This document shows positions 5,472-5,496 of a stretch of DNA of 5,496 bases, one piece after another. Source of the stretch: an uncultured Eubacterium sp. (GTDB lineage Bacteria; Bacillota; Clostridia; Lachnospirales; Lachnospiraceae); contig CAMODP010000124.1 of the NCBI GenBank assembly GCA_946611445.1, positions 1 through 5,496 of the forward strand. The letters run 5' to 3'. The position numbers and the translations under genes were made by a program. Every line of letters starts with the position of its first letter. Within the stretch, counting starts at the first letter, position 1. Under the pieces are notes generated by a model that was not told the DNA's origin, ran no database searches, and saw only the letters and a program-made list of their open reading frames with translations.

Positions 5472-5496
5472 TTTCGTTGTCTCCGATTTTCTCAGC

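Overview
The window looks like chromosomal DNA from a moderately GC-rich member of the Bacillota, most likely class Clostridia and plausibly Lachnospiraceae. Four things point there: strong Shine-Dalgarno sites, a tRNA-Trp T-box leader, a short NSS-family sodium symporter, and a stand-alone TcdA dehydratase. The assignment is an inference from gene content and style; no 16S or other marker is present.

Layout, left to right. (1) Positions 1-182, minus strand: the first 60 codons of trpD, cut by the window edge. (2) Positions 183-630, minus strand: its control region, made of a sigma-A-type promoter (601-630), a T-box leader (about 594-279) with a UGG specifier and a UGGC acceptor-pairing bulge, and an intrinsic terminator that competes with the antiterminator. 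(3) Positions 705-3666, minus strand: three genes read as one probable unit, tcdA -> membrane-anchored EEP-fold hydrolase -> D-2-hydroxyacid dehydrogenase. The first two overlap by 38 nt and a 51-nt gap precedes the third. (4) Positions 3667-4016: a divergent intergenic region. A promoter faces left (3702-3730) and another faces right (3900-3929). Between them lies a highly structured element of about 153 bp (3744-3896) built from nested inverted repeats. (5) Positions 4017-5357, plus strand: an NSS-family Na+-dependent amino-acid transporter with a GTG start and a hairpin in its leader. (6) Positions 5358-5496: two 27-nt hairpins that are near-perfect reverse complements of each other and act as back-to-back terminators; they resemble a paired REP-type repeat.

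The best-supported regulatory story is tryptophan control. Uncharged tRNA-Trp should stabilise the antiterminator and allow trpD and its downstream genes to be read. The codon, the discriminator-base match and the target gene all agree. The NSS transporter may carry a hydrophobic or aromatic amino acid, but it has its own promoter and no T-box, so a link to tryptophan is speculation. The tcdA-EEP-dehydrogenase trio has no evident shared pathway. I do not see a defence system, CRISPR array, transposase or secondary-metabolite locus. The least explained parts are the two non-coding inverted-repeat elements.
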